Under the pieces are notes generated by a model. The model worked only from the letters and a program-made list of their open reading frames with translations, searched no databases and had not been told where the DNA came from. From NCBI GenBank assembly GCA_965178525.1, contig CBCXVS010000015.1, forward strand, positions 1-44,257: a DNA stretch of 44,257 nt. The letters are read 5' to 3'. Every line of letters begins with the position of its first letter. Position 1 is the stretch's first letter. This stretch comes from CBCXVS01 sp965178525 (GTDB taxonomy: Bacteria > Tectomicrobia > Entotheonellia > Entotheonellales > Entotheonellaceae). Below are positions 1-7,885 of this stretch, one piece after another. The position numbers were made by a program, and so were the translations under genes.

Positions 1-59
1 GATCACTTTGAGGATGATTCGGTGGGCATCTGGGCTGGGCTAGGGAACCTGATCTTATG

Positions 60-203
60 CTATTGAGGAACAACTCTTTTGACTAATTCTTGACTAAATT
101 GCTTGCCAGCCTCCAGCTTTATAAGCAATTCCGGACTATAACGAACCGTTAAAACGATCGCGCTATTTTCCACGTCTCCATCAATCGTGAGTTCTTCTTC
201 CAT
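60..203 (-). CDS. Small hypothetical protein (47 aa)
   Basis: Open frame of 47 codons reading MEEELTIDGD at the N-terminus and ending KRVVPQ, with an acidic first third and a mixed charged helix after it. An AAGGA and an AGAGG lie just before the ATG, so the start is plausible. It follows the sensor phosphatase gene on the same strand after a gap of about 100 bases and could be its last operon member. No family is recognised; a chance frame of this length is possible. Confidence 0.4.
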   Translation of the reverse strand: MEEELTIDGDVENSAIVLTVRYSPELLIKLEAGKQFSQELVKRVVPQ

Positions 204-301
204 CCTCTAACCATCCTTTCGTCATAGCCAGCCGTCCATCGTTTGTATAACGTTGAACTGAAGCTGAGGTGTGTTGGGCAGACAACGATGGATAACATTC
301 C

Positions 302-2380
302 TCAGTTAGCTGTCGTATCGAATGGTGTCCTAACGAGACTCCCAAACCGCTGACCAGATTTGGAGCGTTCTCTTGTCGGATCTTCTACCCAATCACCGAT
401 GAGAACCACGGCCAGTGTTTGGTCGTCCTCGGGTCGTTTCGGGGGTTGGTCCCTTCCTGCATGCTGTGCAACCGCTCGCAGGATTTCATTGGCGATAACT
501 TCCGGCGATTCGTCACGCATTCTGGAGACCGCCGCAATAATACCTTGCTGGTCAAAAATACGCCCACGGTCATTTCGAGCCTCAAGAATACCATCGCTGA
601 AAATCACCAACAAGTCACCGTCCCCAACGGAGACCTGCGCCCTGGCCGGTTGCACAGGATACCGGCTATACCCCGCCCCGACATAGATGCCTGCGGCCTG
701 GAGGGGTTGGGGAAGCGCCTCGCCCGAACGGAACAGGAGTGGAAAGGGCATGCCAGCATTGGCGTGCCGCACTTCCATCTGCTTCAGATCGATTTCAGTG
801 AAATTCATACAGAACACGGCGTTTTCCTGCTTGAAGATGGCCCCTTGACGCACCAATTGATCTGCGTACTCCAGCTCTGTCCGGGCATCTCCATATCCCC
901 ACACGCCATTGGAAAGAGCTTGGTAAAGAGACCGAGCCTGAATAGCTGCAGAGAGACCATGTCCTTCAACGTCAACGAGATAGATACCAAAACTCCCATC
1001 CGTTCTAGGGACGAAATTGTAAAAATCTGCGCCGAAGACGACGGATTCTCTACGCCGATGCTCTATATAGAGACCCTGTTGCGTATAGGGCTCAGGTGAA
1101 GGAAGCACTATTTCCAGCCGTTTCTGCGCCTCTGTAAACTCAAAAGAGTTACGTCTCTCCTGGTCTGCTATTTCTCTGATACGGCGTTTTTGATCACGTA
1201 GTTGATGTACCAACCCGGAACCTAAGCGGAAGACTCCAAGCGGGATAAGCAAACCAAGTAAAACATAACGCCCCCATATCGAGAGATCTCTGATCCTGGG
1301 TTTGTCCAAGACATGCGTGACCTCATACGTGACCTCATTTTTCTTTTCGACCACGCGATAGGCACCCGTATTGGCGCCGAGCCGGACGCTATCTTGCGCC
1401 TTCATTATCGCGTAGACAGCAGATTCTTCGAACACGGGACGGGACTTGTTCTGCCTGACCCGATAGACGCCCGTATCAGTGGCAAGCCAGACGTCATCTT
1501 GCACCCCTACAATCGCATATACTTTACGTCTTTTTTTAAACCTCACTAAACGCTTGTCACCAACCCGAATGGCGCCGATGTCAGAGGCAAGCCACACACG
1601 GCCTTGCACTTTTGTTATGGCATGGATAGGAGGTCCTTCAAACACTGGTAAGAGCTTGGACCCGTCAACCCGAAAGGCGCCCATATAAGTGGCGAGCCAG
1701 ACGCTACCTTGCGCTTCCGTTATCTCATAAACAGAATGACCTTCGAACACAGAATTGCATGAATCGAAACTCGCAACAGCAGGACGCCCTTCGACAGGCT
1801 CGCCCCAAACGACGCAATAAGCGCCGATGTCGGTGGCGAGCCAGATGCGACCTTGCGCTTCCGTTATGCCGTGGACAGCAGATTTGTCGAAGACTACAGG
1901 GAGGAGCTTGCCCTGATCGACCCGATAAGCACCGATGTCGGTGGCGAGCCAGACGCTACCTTGCGCTTCCGTTATGCCGTGGACGGCTGACCCTGTAAAC
2001 ACCGGGTCTGGGTCTGGCTTGTCTTGGCCTACGCGAAAGGCACCCGTGTCGGTGGCGAGCCAGACGCTACCTTGCGCCGCCGTAATAGCGCGGACAGGTG
2101 ACGCTTCGAACACGGGGAGAAGCTCGTCCTGGACGATGCGAAAGGCGCCTTTGTTGGTCCCAAGCCACATCGTGCCCTGTACCTCGACGATGGTATAAAT
2201 CGCGTGTCCTTCCAGGGGCGCTTTCCAGCGAGGGAGAAAAAAAGCCGCGAGGGTTAAGAGAAGTAGGATAAGCCCAATCAAATCCCAAACCTTGAGACGC
2301 CATCCCTCTTCGATAGTTGATGCCACAGGCAATTCCCTCAAACCTAACAAAACTTGGATATCCCTTGAGTGACTCGACAT
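302..2380 (-). CDS. Membrane sensor with beta-propeller and SpoIIE-type PP2C phosphatase domain
   Basis: Predicted serine/threonine phosphatase of the SpoIIE/RsbU type (PP2C fold) controlled by an extracytoplasmic sensor. A membrane segment at about residues 33-50 is followed by eight repeats of about 36 residues (about 58-345) with the core VWLATDTGAFRV, which resemble the two-component-regulator propeller repeats of hybrid histidine kinases. A second membrane segment at about 360-385 and a short charged linker lead to the catalytic domain. Metal-binding PP2C motifs are visible: GADFYNF, VDVEGHGLSAA, HANAGMP, SDGILEARN and PEDDQTLAVV. Such proteins usually dephosphorylate an anti-anti-sigma factor, but no STAS or anti-sigma gene is adjacent, so the partner is unknown. 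The architecture is that of a propeller histidine kinase with the kinase replaced by a phosphatase. Domain calls are secure; the ligand is not known. Confidence 0.9.
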   Translation of the reverse strand: MSSHSRDIQVLLGLRELPVASTIEEGWRLKVWDLIGLILLLLTLAAFFLPRWKAPLEGHAIYTIVEVQGTMWLGTNKGAFRIVQDELLPVFEASPVRAITAAQGSVWLATDTGAFRVGQDKPDPDPVFTGSAVHGITEAQGSVWLATDIGAYRVDQGKLLPVVFDKSAVHGITEAQGRIWLATDIGAYCVVWGEPVEGRPAVASFDSCNSVFEGHSVYEITEAQGSVWLATYMGAFRVDGSKLLPVFEGPPIHAITKVQGRVWLASDIGAIRVGDKRLVRFKKRRKVYAIVGVQDDVWLATDTGVYRVRQNKSRPVFEESAVYAIMKAQDSVRLGANTGAYRVVEKKNEVTYEVTHVLDKPRIRDLSIWGRYVLLGLLIPLGVFRLGSGLVHQLRDQKRRIREIADQERRNSFEFTEAQKRLEIVLPSPEPYTQQGLYIEHRRRESVVFGADFYNFVPRTDGSFGIYLVDVEGHGLSAAIQARSLYQALSNGVWGYGDARTELEYADQLVRQGAIFKQENAVFCMNFTEIDLKQMEVRHANAGMPFPLLFRSGEALPQPLQAAGIYVGAGYSRYPVQPARAQVSVGDGDLLVIFSDGILEARNDRGRIFDQQGIIAAVSRMRDESPEVIANEILRAVAQHAGRDQPPKRPEDDQTLAVVLIGDWVEDPTRERSKSGQRFGSLVRTPFDTTAN
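1687..2100 (-). repeat. Near-identical DNA repeats encoding propeller blades
   Basis: Within the phosphatase gene the units around 1687, 1823, 1932 and 2043 share a block of about 50 bases (plus-strand core GTGGCGAGCCAGACGCTACC) with only a few differences, spaced about 109-136 bases apart. The outer blades at either end are more diverged. This points to recent internal duplication or gene conversion of blades. Confidence 0.75.
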
Positions 2381-2618
2381 GGATTTGAGTTCCCATAATG
2401 AGCCGGGACGCCTCTGATCAATATGGATAAGATAAAAAATATCAACAGCCTATTCCATCTCGAAGTTTCGAGGTTCTGCTTTCGCAGGCTCTCAGATGGA
2501 TGTAAGAGAAACTATGCTAAGCGTAGCAAGGAGCGCCATAGGAATCAATGCACAAGAAACGAATGACGACTTACATTTCGCCCATATTTTCAGGCCGTTC
2601 AGCAGTATCTTGCAGCCA

Positions 2619-3191
2619 TCAAGGCAACAATTCGGACACCGCGAAGACGGCCTCAGGCGCGCCCAGCGGCGAGACGGTCTCCTCTTGGGAGGCAACGCGA
2701 ATGTGCTGATAGTGCGGCTCCTCAGCACCAGGCGTCGTCGGCATCCGATAGATTTCGAGACACTGCTCGATCAGATTCAAGATCCAGTATTCCGGCATAC
2801 CCGCCTGGGCATAGCGCCGAGCTTTGCGTTCGCGATCGTAGCTAAGACTGCTATCCGACACCTCCACAATCAGCACCGCTTGGTCAGGATGCGTCTGGCG
2901 ATAATCCCGTGGGGTTCCGGGGACGACAGCCACATCGGGCTCCGGCTCCGAAGCCGCGTCGACGGCCAGGGGTAACTGCACACGCACACAATAGTTAGCC
3001 CCAAACGCTTGCCGGAGCGCATTCTCGATCAACTGCACGGCTGTGGCATGAGCACTACCTTGAGGGGGCATGCAGATCATGTCTCCACCCAGCAACTCAA
3101 GGCGTTCCTCAGGATGGAAGATCCCGGCGGCCACCAGGGCCTCGTATTCTTGCCGCGTCCAGTGACGCGTTCGGACCATCTGTGACGACAT
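2619..3191 (-). CDS. Uma2 family (DUF820) putative endonuclease
   Basis: A 190-residue protein with the Uma2/DUF820 pattern: an N-terminal EERLELLGGDMICMPP segment, SAHA at about 47-50, EPEPDVAVVPG at about 83-92, LIVEVSDSSLSYDRERK at about 107-123 and the closing YAQAGMPEYWILNL. Asp86, Glu110 and Lys123 fit the PD-(D/E)XK-type active site assigned to this fold. The family is abundant in cyanobacteria and other large genomes and its physiological role is unclear. The start at 3191 was chosen because GAGGAG sits seven bases upstream and the protein then begins MSSQMVRTRHWT, a typical Uma2 start; the longer open frame upstream has no ribosome site. Confidence 0.85.
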   Translation of the reverse strand: MSSQMVRTRHWTRQEYEALVAAGIFHPEERLELLGGDMICMPPQGSAHATAVQLIENALRQAFGANYCVRVQLPLAVDAASEPEPDVAVVPGTPRDYRQTHPDQAVLIVEVSDSSLSYDRERKARRYAQAGMPEYWILNLIEQCLEIYRMPTTPGAEEPHYQHIRVASQEETVSPLGAPEAVFAVSELLP

Positions 3192-3311
3192 AGCCCGGCT
3201 CCTCGTGCAGCGTGCCTTGTGCACCATCGTCCTCTTAACGTGTAGAAGACGCTGGCCTACAAGCGACACGCAGCATCCAGACATCATGTTTTGTACCGTA
3301 ACCCTCAGTCC

Positions 3312-3554
3312 TCAGCCCGCCGGCCGCACATGGGGCATGTTGTTATGATCCAGGTTCAGGGTCCGTCTGAGCCGGTCCCAGCGCACCCGCAACCAATGGG
3401 TATTCCCGACCACCTGCTTTTGCACGACCCTACCCGTGTCACCGGCTTTGATCTCGAACGTGCCATCATATCCAGGCGACGGGAGCGTCTCTTCAACCTT
3501 AAAATCGCTGACCGCTTCAACGCGCATATCCACTTCAAACGGTTCGCAGCTCAT
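3312..3554 (-). CDS. Hypothetical protein, small SH3-like fold suspected
   Basis: An 80-residue protein beginning MSCEPFEVDMRVEAVSDF. The segment KAGDTGRVVQKQVVGNTHWL has the Gly-Asp turn and alternating hydrophobics of small SH3/KOW-like barrels, but no named family is recognised. The start is supported by GGAGG seven bases upstream; an earlier in-frame ATG would add 30 residues of poor quality. It lies just upstream of the Uma2 gene on the same strand and may be co-transcribed. Confidence 0.6.
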   Translation of the reverse strand: MSCEPFEVDMRVEAVSDFKVEETLPSPGYDGTFEIKAGDTGRVVQKQVVGNTHWLRVRWDRLRRTLNLDHNNMPHVRPAG

Positions 3555-3664
3555 GTCGATCCTCCGATCATTGTTGCTCGCCTCGATTCTGACGCCGCTG
3601 GCCGAGGCGAATCGGGGCCACACGCATGACATGACGCCTATCATATCACAGTGCCCATCCCCGC

Positions 3665-3778
3665 GTGAAAATGATGAAAAAGGGAGCCGCTAAGGACGCC
3701 AAGGGACGCCAAGGGGGCGAAGGCGTCTTGATTCTTCGTATCCTTCGCGTCCTTCGTAGATTTTTCGTAGGAGGGTTG
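3665..3778. repeat. Dispersed inverted repeat, copy 1
   Basis: Intergenic element starting AAAATGATGAAAA. It contains CCGCTAAGGACGCCAAGG (3687-3704), then the partly complementary CCTTCGCGTCCTTCG (3742-3756), and ends AGATTTTTCGTAGGAGGG. The same order of blocks is found at 37528-37607, and the left block occurs in the opposite orientation at 22174-22191. It can fold into a hairpin. No protein is encoded. Confidence 0.65.
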
Positions 3779-3786
3779 TATGCGGC

Positions 3787-5393
3787 TCACATCATGCCGA
3801 GTGTCTCATCAGCTTCGGCAATTAAACGCTCCCACGCCGCCGGCAAGGCAATTTCCCGGCCCGCGATCTGCGGCGCATACGCCTGCATCCAGAAATTGTG
3901 CGTCGGGTGATAACCACCCGCAACGCATAGAATAATCTGCTCCGGGGTGCGGACGACCGGCCACGGATCCATCTGCGCCGACGCGGCCGTGTCCGCCTCC
4001 GCCGCTTGCTGAATCCACTGCAACATGCCGGTCTCGCAGACCTCGTCGTGCGAAAAGCGCGAGCGCTCCCACAGGAACCGCTTGATCGTGTCCTTCGTCC
4101 ATCCCAGGCCGGCCAACTGCCGGGCCACGACACGGGACATGAGCAAAGCGCTTGGCGTCCCGTGGGCCCAGCCATGGACGTAGTGCGGACTCGGGCTGCC
4201 AATGTAGCCCGCGACTCGCAGCAGGCTTTGCTCGCCTTCGTCCTCCGGGGTTTCCTTGCCGACGCCGCGGTGCAGGATGTTGGCGGCGCCAGTGGCCACA
4301 TAGACGGTCACGGCATTCGTTCCACGCGGCAGGCCGAAATGGTCCGTACAGACGGGGTCCCAACCGGCCGGCAGGCCGTCTTCATCTTCCGCGAAGACGG
4401 CATTGGTATAGCGTATGCCGCCGAACATGGCCATCGTCTCCACACCGGGGAGCGCCCCGCCGACGTTCTGCAGGAGCAAACGCAAGGCCCGGCCGATGCT
4501 AGCGCCGGCGGGATGCTGCGGATCCGGGCCGACCAGGCCGAAGCCGGAATTGAGGCGGATCTGCGCCGCGATCGGACCATTGACCAGCACCACGGGAAAG
4601 GTGCTTCCGGATGTCGCCTGGAACTTGTCGTGCTCCAGGCCGGGATCGAGAATTGCCTCGACCGCCGCGATCAACACGGGGAGATATTCCGGCCGGCCGC
4701 CCGCCATGGCCAGGGAGATCGCGAGCGTCTCCACCGTGGCAATACCGCCCTGCGGCAAGATTTTGCCAATGACCTCGTCCCGTGGCCGGTCGGCGCCTTT
4801 GAGTATCCAGGCGACGCGCGCCTCGGTCGGCGCGTTCAGGGGCAGCCCGTCACCCCAGGTGTTGGCGAGAAATTGCCGGTTCATCCGGTCGAGCGCGGCT
4901 TCGTAGTCGTCGGCTTCAACGCGCAACATCGGGGGTTGCTGAATACCCGTCTGTTTGGCTTTGGCCTCCCAGGACATCAGGCTCTCGACAAAATCATGGA
5001 CTTTCTGATAGATCGGCGTGAGATCGCTGCCCACCAAAAAGGGGTCGATGGGGAACGTCACCATCGAGGCGTCCTGGTCGAATCCCAGACCGGCGAAGGC
5101 ATTGCGCACGACGCCGACAAAATCCTCGCGGGTCACGAGGACGGTGGGAATGCCCCGGCTTTCAATTCTTGCGGCAGCACGGCCGCAGGCAGTGGCGCAC
5201 GCGCCTCAAGCCGCATTGCCGCCGCCGCCGGCGTCGACGCCGCGCTGTACGAACATGTCAGCGGTTTCGTCCCGGTCCATGGCGGTCGAGCCCATGGGAA
5301 ATTCGGTTTCCGGGATGACCTCGATATCGGGAAAATGGGCTTACAGATAATCTCGGTGGCGCCGGAGGGATCGAACACGTTGAGGGTGTGCAT
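3787..5393 (-). CDS. GrdB/UGSC-like (seleno)protein with in-frame UGA; 5' part frameshifted
   Basis: The 449-codon frame ending at 3787 is the C-terminal part of a longer gene. Reading upstream in the same frame gives GIPTVLVTREDF preceded by CGRAAARIESR, a Cys-rich ACATACG, an in-frame TGA at 5206-5208, then GNAA and IEVIPETEFPMG back to a TAA at 5341-5343. The U-G-A-C-x-x-x-C context resembles the active site of selenoprotein B of glycine reductase (GrdB) and the UGSC (seleno)protein family, where the residue is Sec or Cys. The native N-terminus MHTLNVFDPSGATEI starts at 5393 in another frame. About 30-40 residues seem to be missing between the two parts, so an out-of-frame deletion near 5340 has damaged this copy. 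The long C-terminal domain (HGWAHGTPSALLMSR and so on) is intact. The reaction is unknown; an isocitrate-lyase-like gene lies just upstream on the same strand. TGA as a simple mutation of a Cys TGC remains possible. Confidence 0.7.
5170..5187 (-). promoter_or_regulatory. SECIS-like hairpin downstream of the in-frame UGA
   Basis: On the minus strand TGCGGC-CGTGCT-GCCGCA forms a perfect six-base-pair stem with a six-base loop carrying GU. The loop GU is about 26 bases after the UGA at 5206-5208, within the usual distance for bacterial SECIS elements. GC-rich coding sequence produces such hairpins by chance, so this supports but does not prove Sec insertion. Confidence 0.4.
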
Positions 5394-5504
5394 GATGCGT
5401 ACCTGTTGTAAGAGTTGACCCAGCCAAAAGCCGCTTTGCCGTGCCAAGCAGGATATCATCGTCAGCAAGCGGCCTCAAGGCGTGGGGTAAAGCGGAAGCG
5501 CATT

Positions 5505-6386
5505 CTAAACGCTGGACGCCGGGGCGTGCTCGCCGACCTGATAGCGCTGTTCCAATTCGTACACCTCTGGCAATCCCAGCAGCGTCGTCACCTCATCAAA
5601 AAAGTCGCCGCGAGCCCGATTGCCCGCGGTCGTGCCCTGCTCTTTGAGTTCGGTCATGAGGGTGTGCACGGCATCGTAGACGGCCCAGAGCGTGCCGCCG
5701 GTAATCATGATCCCAAACCCCATGGCCGCCACGTCGCGGACCGGGCGCAAGCCGCCGTTGTAGAGCCGCGGCACATCGTGCAGCCGTTTGGCGTAGGTGT
5801 CCAACTCCTCTTCCGTACGAATGCCATCGACGAAGACTAGGTCGGCGCCAGCCTCGATATAGGCGCGAGCCCGCGCTTCGGTGTCATGCCAACCGTTGAC
5901 CGCGAGGGCATCGGTGCGCGCGATGACGACCAGATTCGGATCTTGCCGGGCATCCAGAGCGGCGCGGACTTTTTGCACCATCTCCTGGCACGGGATGACC
6001 AGTTTGCCTTGCATAAACCCGCATTTTTTGGGAAACACTTGATCCTCAATGTGGAGGGCCGCAACGCCAGCCCGCTCGTAGGCGCGCACCGTGCGTTGCA
6101 CGTTCAACGGGTTGCCATACCCGGTATCGGCATCGGAGATCAGCGGCAGGTCGACGGCCTGGCTGAGGTAGCCGACATTTTGCACCATTTCCGACATGGT
6201 CAACAGGCCGACATCGGGATAGCCGCGGGCGGCAGCGGTACCGAAGCCAGTCATGTAGATGGCGTGTAGCCCGGCTTTTTGCGCAATTTTCGCTTGCAGA
6301 CCATCGTAGACAAAAGGGGCCACGACCATCCCCTGCTGCAGCAGGCGCCGTAAGCGGCCACCAGGGCTTGTAACCTCTTGTGCCAT
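5505..6386 (-). CDS. Isocitrate lyase / PEP mutase family protein
   Basis: A 293-residue member of the ICL/PEPM superfamily (methylisocitrate lyase, carboxyphosphonoenolpyruvate mutase and oxaloacetate decarboxylase-like enzymes), cytoplasmic, acting on C-C or C-P bonds of small 2-oxo or 2-methyl acids with Mg. Diagnostic segments are SDADTGYGNP (Asp85 and Asp87, metal site), HIEDQVFPKKCGF (Asp115 and the catalytic loop Cys122) and VIARTDA. KKCGF in place of the KRCGH of true isocitrate lyases leaves the exact substrate open. The start is supported by AAAGGAA eight bases upstream. The next gene downstream is the GrdB/UGSC-like gene about 110 bases away on the same strand, and the two may form an operon. 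Confidence 0.88.
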   Translation of the reverse strand: MAQEVTSPGGRLRRLLQQGMVVAPFVYDGLQAKIAQKAGLHAIYMTGFGTAAARGYPDVGLLTMSEMVQNVGYLSQAVDLPLISDADTGYGNPLNVQRTVRAYERAGVAALHIEDQVFPKKCGFMQGKLVIPCQEMVQKVRAALDARQDPNLVVIARTDALAVNGWHDTEARARAYIEAGADLVFVDGIRTEEELDTYAKRLHDVPRLYNGGLRPVRDVAAMGFGIMITGGTLWAVYDAVHTLMTELKEQGTTAGNRARGDFFDEVTTLLGLPEVYELEQRYQVGEHAPASSV

Positions 6387-6565
6387 GAGTCATTTCCTTT
6401 CTTTGCATACGTTTGATCGCAGACGTGATACAATGCCTGCTTCATGACGCGAGGCGGGACCCGCATCCTGCAGATGTACGACGGTATCCGATGGATGCCG
6501 TGTTTGTATCATGGCAGCCGTCTAAGGGCAATGCGGCCCTCTGAGGGCGGCAGACGGAGAGTAGT

Positions 6566-7702
6566 ATGGGGAACACAACACGACGCCGGCTTTATTGTCT
6601 CAAGTATGATCATCGGCCTGCCTGCCACGGCCCTCAGCCCTTCGTCATCGGACTCATGCTTCTGTTGTTTATAGGCTGGCACGCCAACGTGCCGGCGCAG
6701 TCACTTTGGACCGAAAAATCCACTGCCACCCCAGCCCCTATCGCCTTGCAGCAGTTGAATGCGTCATTGCAACAACTGGCGGCGAGCCTCCTTCCAGCCG
6801 TCGTCAGTTTAAAAGTCCACACCAAAAAAGACGACACGGAAGTGTCCCAAAACCCGCCTCAACTCCCGAATCATCCCAACCAAGTGGCGACAGGGAGCGG
6901 GTTCATCATCCGCGCTGACGGCCTCATTCTCACCAATGACCATGTCGTCGAGGATGAAGTGCGGATCGAGGTCTACTTCTACAGCGGCGAAGTCACCACC
7001 GCCAAGGTGGTGGGCCGCGACCCGCTGGGCGACCTGGCCCTGTTACGCGTGCAGGCGGATCGTCCCCTGCCCGTTGCGCCGCTGGGCCGTTCCGCCAGGA
7101 TTGAGGTGGGGGAATTTGTCATGGCGATTGGCAGCCCCTTCGGTTTTGAACATACCATGACCTTTGGCGTGGTCAGTGGCATGAAACGCCAGTTTATGCG
7201 CTCGGGCATTGTGGGGGGCTATATTCAAACGGACGCCTCGATCAATACCGGCAATAGTGGCGGTCCCCTGGTCAATATGCGCGGCGAAGTCGTGGGCATG
7301 AATACGGCCACGGTCGGGCGCGGGGAATTGGGTTTCGCGATTCCCATTGATGCGATCAAAGCGATCCTGCCGCAGCTCCATGGCTCTGGCGAGGTGCGCC
7401 GTGGCTGGCTCGGCGTGCAGATCCGGCCGCTCAATGGTCCGCAAGCGCGCGAACGGGGTATCACGGCGTCGCATGGCGTTTACGTCCACGACGTGTTGAA
7501 CGACCACCCGGCGCACCGGGCCGGTATTATCGCGGGCGATGTCATTGTGAGATTTGATGGCCTGCGAATCGTCACGCCCCTCGATCTGCAAAGCGCCGTG
7601 GCAGGCACCCCTGTCGGCAAGACCGTGCGCGTCCAGCTTCTGCGCAAACAAGCGGTGCGTAGCTTGCAGCTCACGGTGGGCGAGATGCCGGCGAGACAAT
7701 AG
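6566..7702 (+). CDS. HtrA/DegP-type periplasmic serine protease with one PDZ domain
   Basis: A 378-residue protein with an N-terminal hydrophobic segment at about 27-40 (signal or anchor), a trypsin-like domain and one C-terminal PDZ domain (about 280-370). The catalytic triad is visible as His126 (LTNDHVV), Asp156 (DPLGDLALL) and Ser231 (NTGNSGGPL). The family degrades or refolds damaged envelope proteins; a single PDZ makes it DegS- or HhoA-like rather than a two-PDZ DegP. A GGAGAG four bases before the ATG supports the start, though the first 20 residues are unusually polar and a later start is possible. It is divergent from the isocitrate-lyase-like gene, with about 180 bases between them. 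Confidence 0.92.
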   Translation: MGNTTRRRLYCLKYDHRPACHGPQPFVIGLMLLLFIGWHANVPAQSLWTEKSTATPAPIALQQLNASLQQLAASLLPAVVSLKVHTKKDDTEVSQNPPQLPNHPNQVATGSGFIIRADGLILTNDHVVEDEVRIEVYFYSGEVTTAKVVGRDPLGDLALLRVQADRPLPVAPLGRSARIEVGEFVMAIGSPFGFEHTMTFGVVSGMKRQFMRSGIVGGYIQTDASINTGNSGGPLVNMRGEVVGMNTATVGRGELGFAIPIDAIKAILPQLHGSGEVRRGWLGVQIRPLNGPQARERGITASHGVYVHDVLNDHPAHRAGIIAGDVIVRFDGLRIVTPLDLQSAVAGTPVGKTVRVQLLRKQAVRSLQLTVGEMPARQ

Positions 7703-7710
7703 GAGCGATT

Positions 7711-7745
7711 AGCTGTCAGCTATCAGCTATCAGGTATCAGCTAAG
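7711..7745. repeat. Heptanucleotide tandem array (AGCTATC type)
   Basis: Four to five degenerate 7-base units, AGCTGTC AGCTATC AGCTATC AGGTATC, begin eight bases after the stop codon of the HtrA gene. They are partly complementary to the array at 7849-7880, so the pair could fold into a long stem across the gap. Confidence 0.8.
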
Positions 7746-7848
7746 ATGGGGGCTGACTTGTTCTGCTTGAAGCGGAGTTGGAACGACTTTGTACGGTCTC
7801 AGGAAGCAGGATTGATTTCTATCGCTTAAGTAATATCAATTCTTCCTG

Positions 7849-7880
7849 GCTGACAGCTGAGAGCTGACAGCTGAGAGCTT
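7849..7880. repeat. Heptanucleotide tandem array (CTGACAG/CTGAGAG type)
   Basis: Four alternating 7-base units CTGACAG and CTGAGAG, followed by a run of six T and then the ATG of the MFS gene. The array occupies the place where a ribosome site would be expected. Pairing with 7711-7745 followed by the T run would resemble a terminator with a very long loop. Confidence 0.8.
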
Positions 7881-7885
7881 TTTTC

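Noticed and set aside
4006..5418. A 470-codon plus-strand frame over the GrdB/UGSC-like gene
   Set aside because: Antisense shadow of a conserved gene; no ribosome site and no family resemblance.
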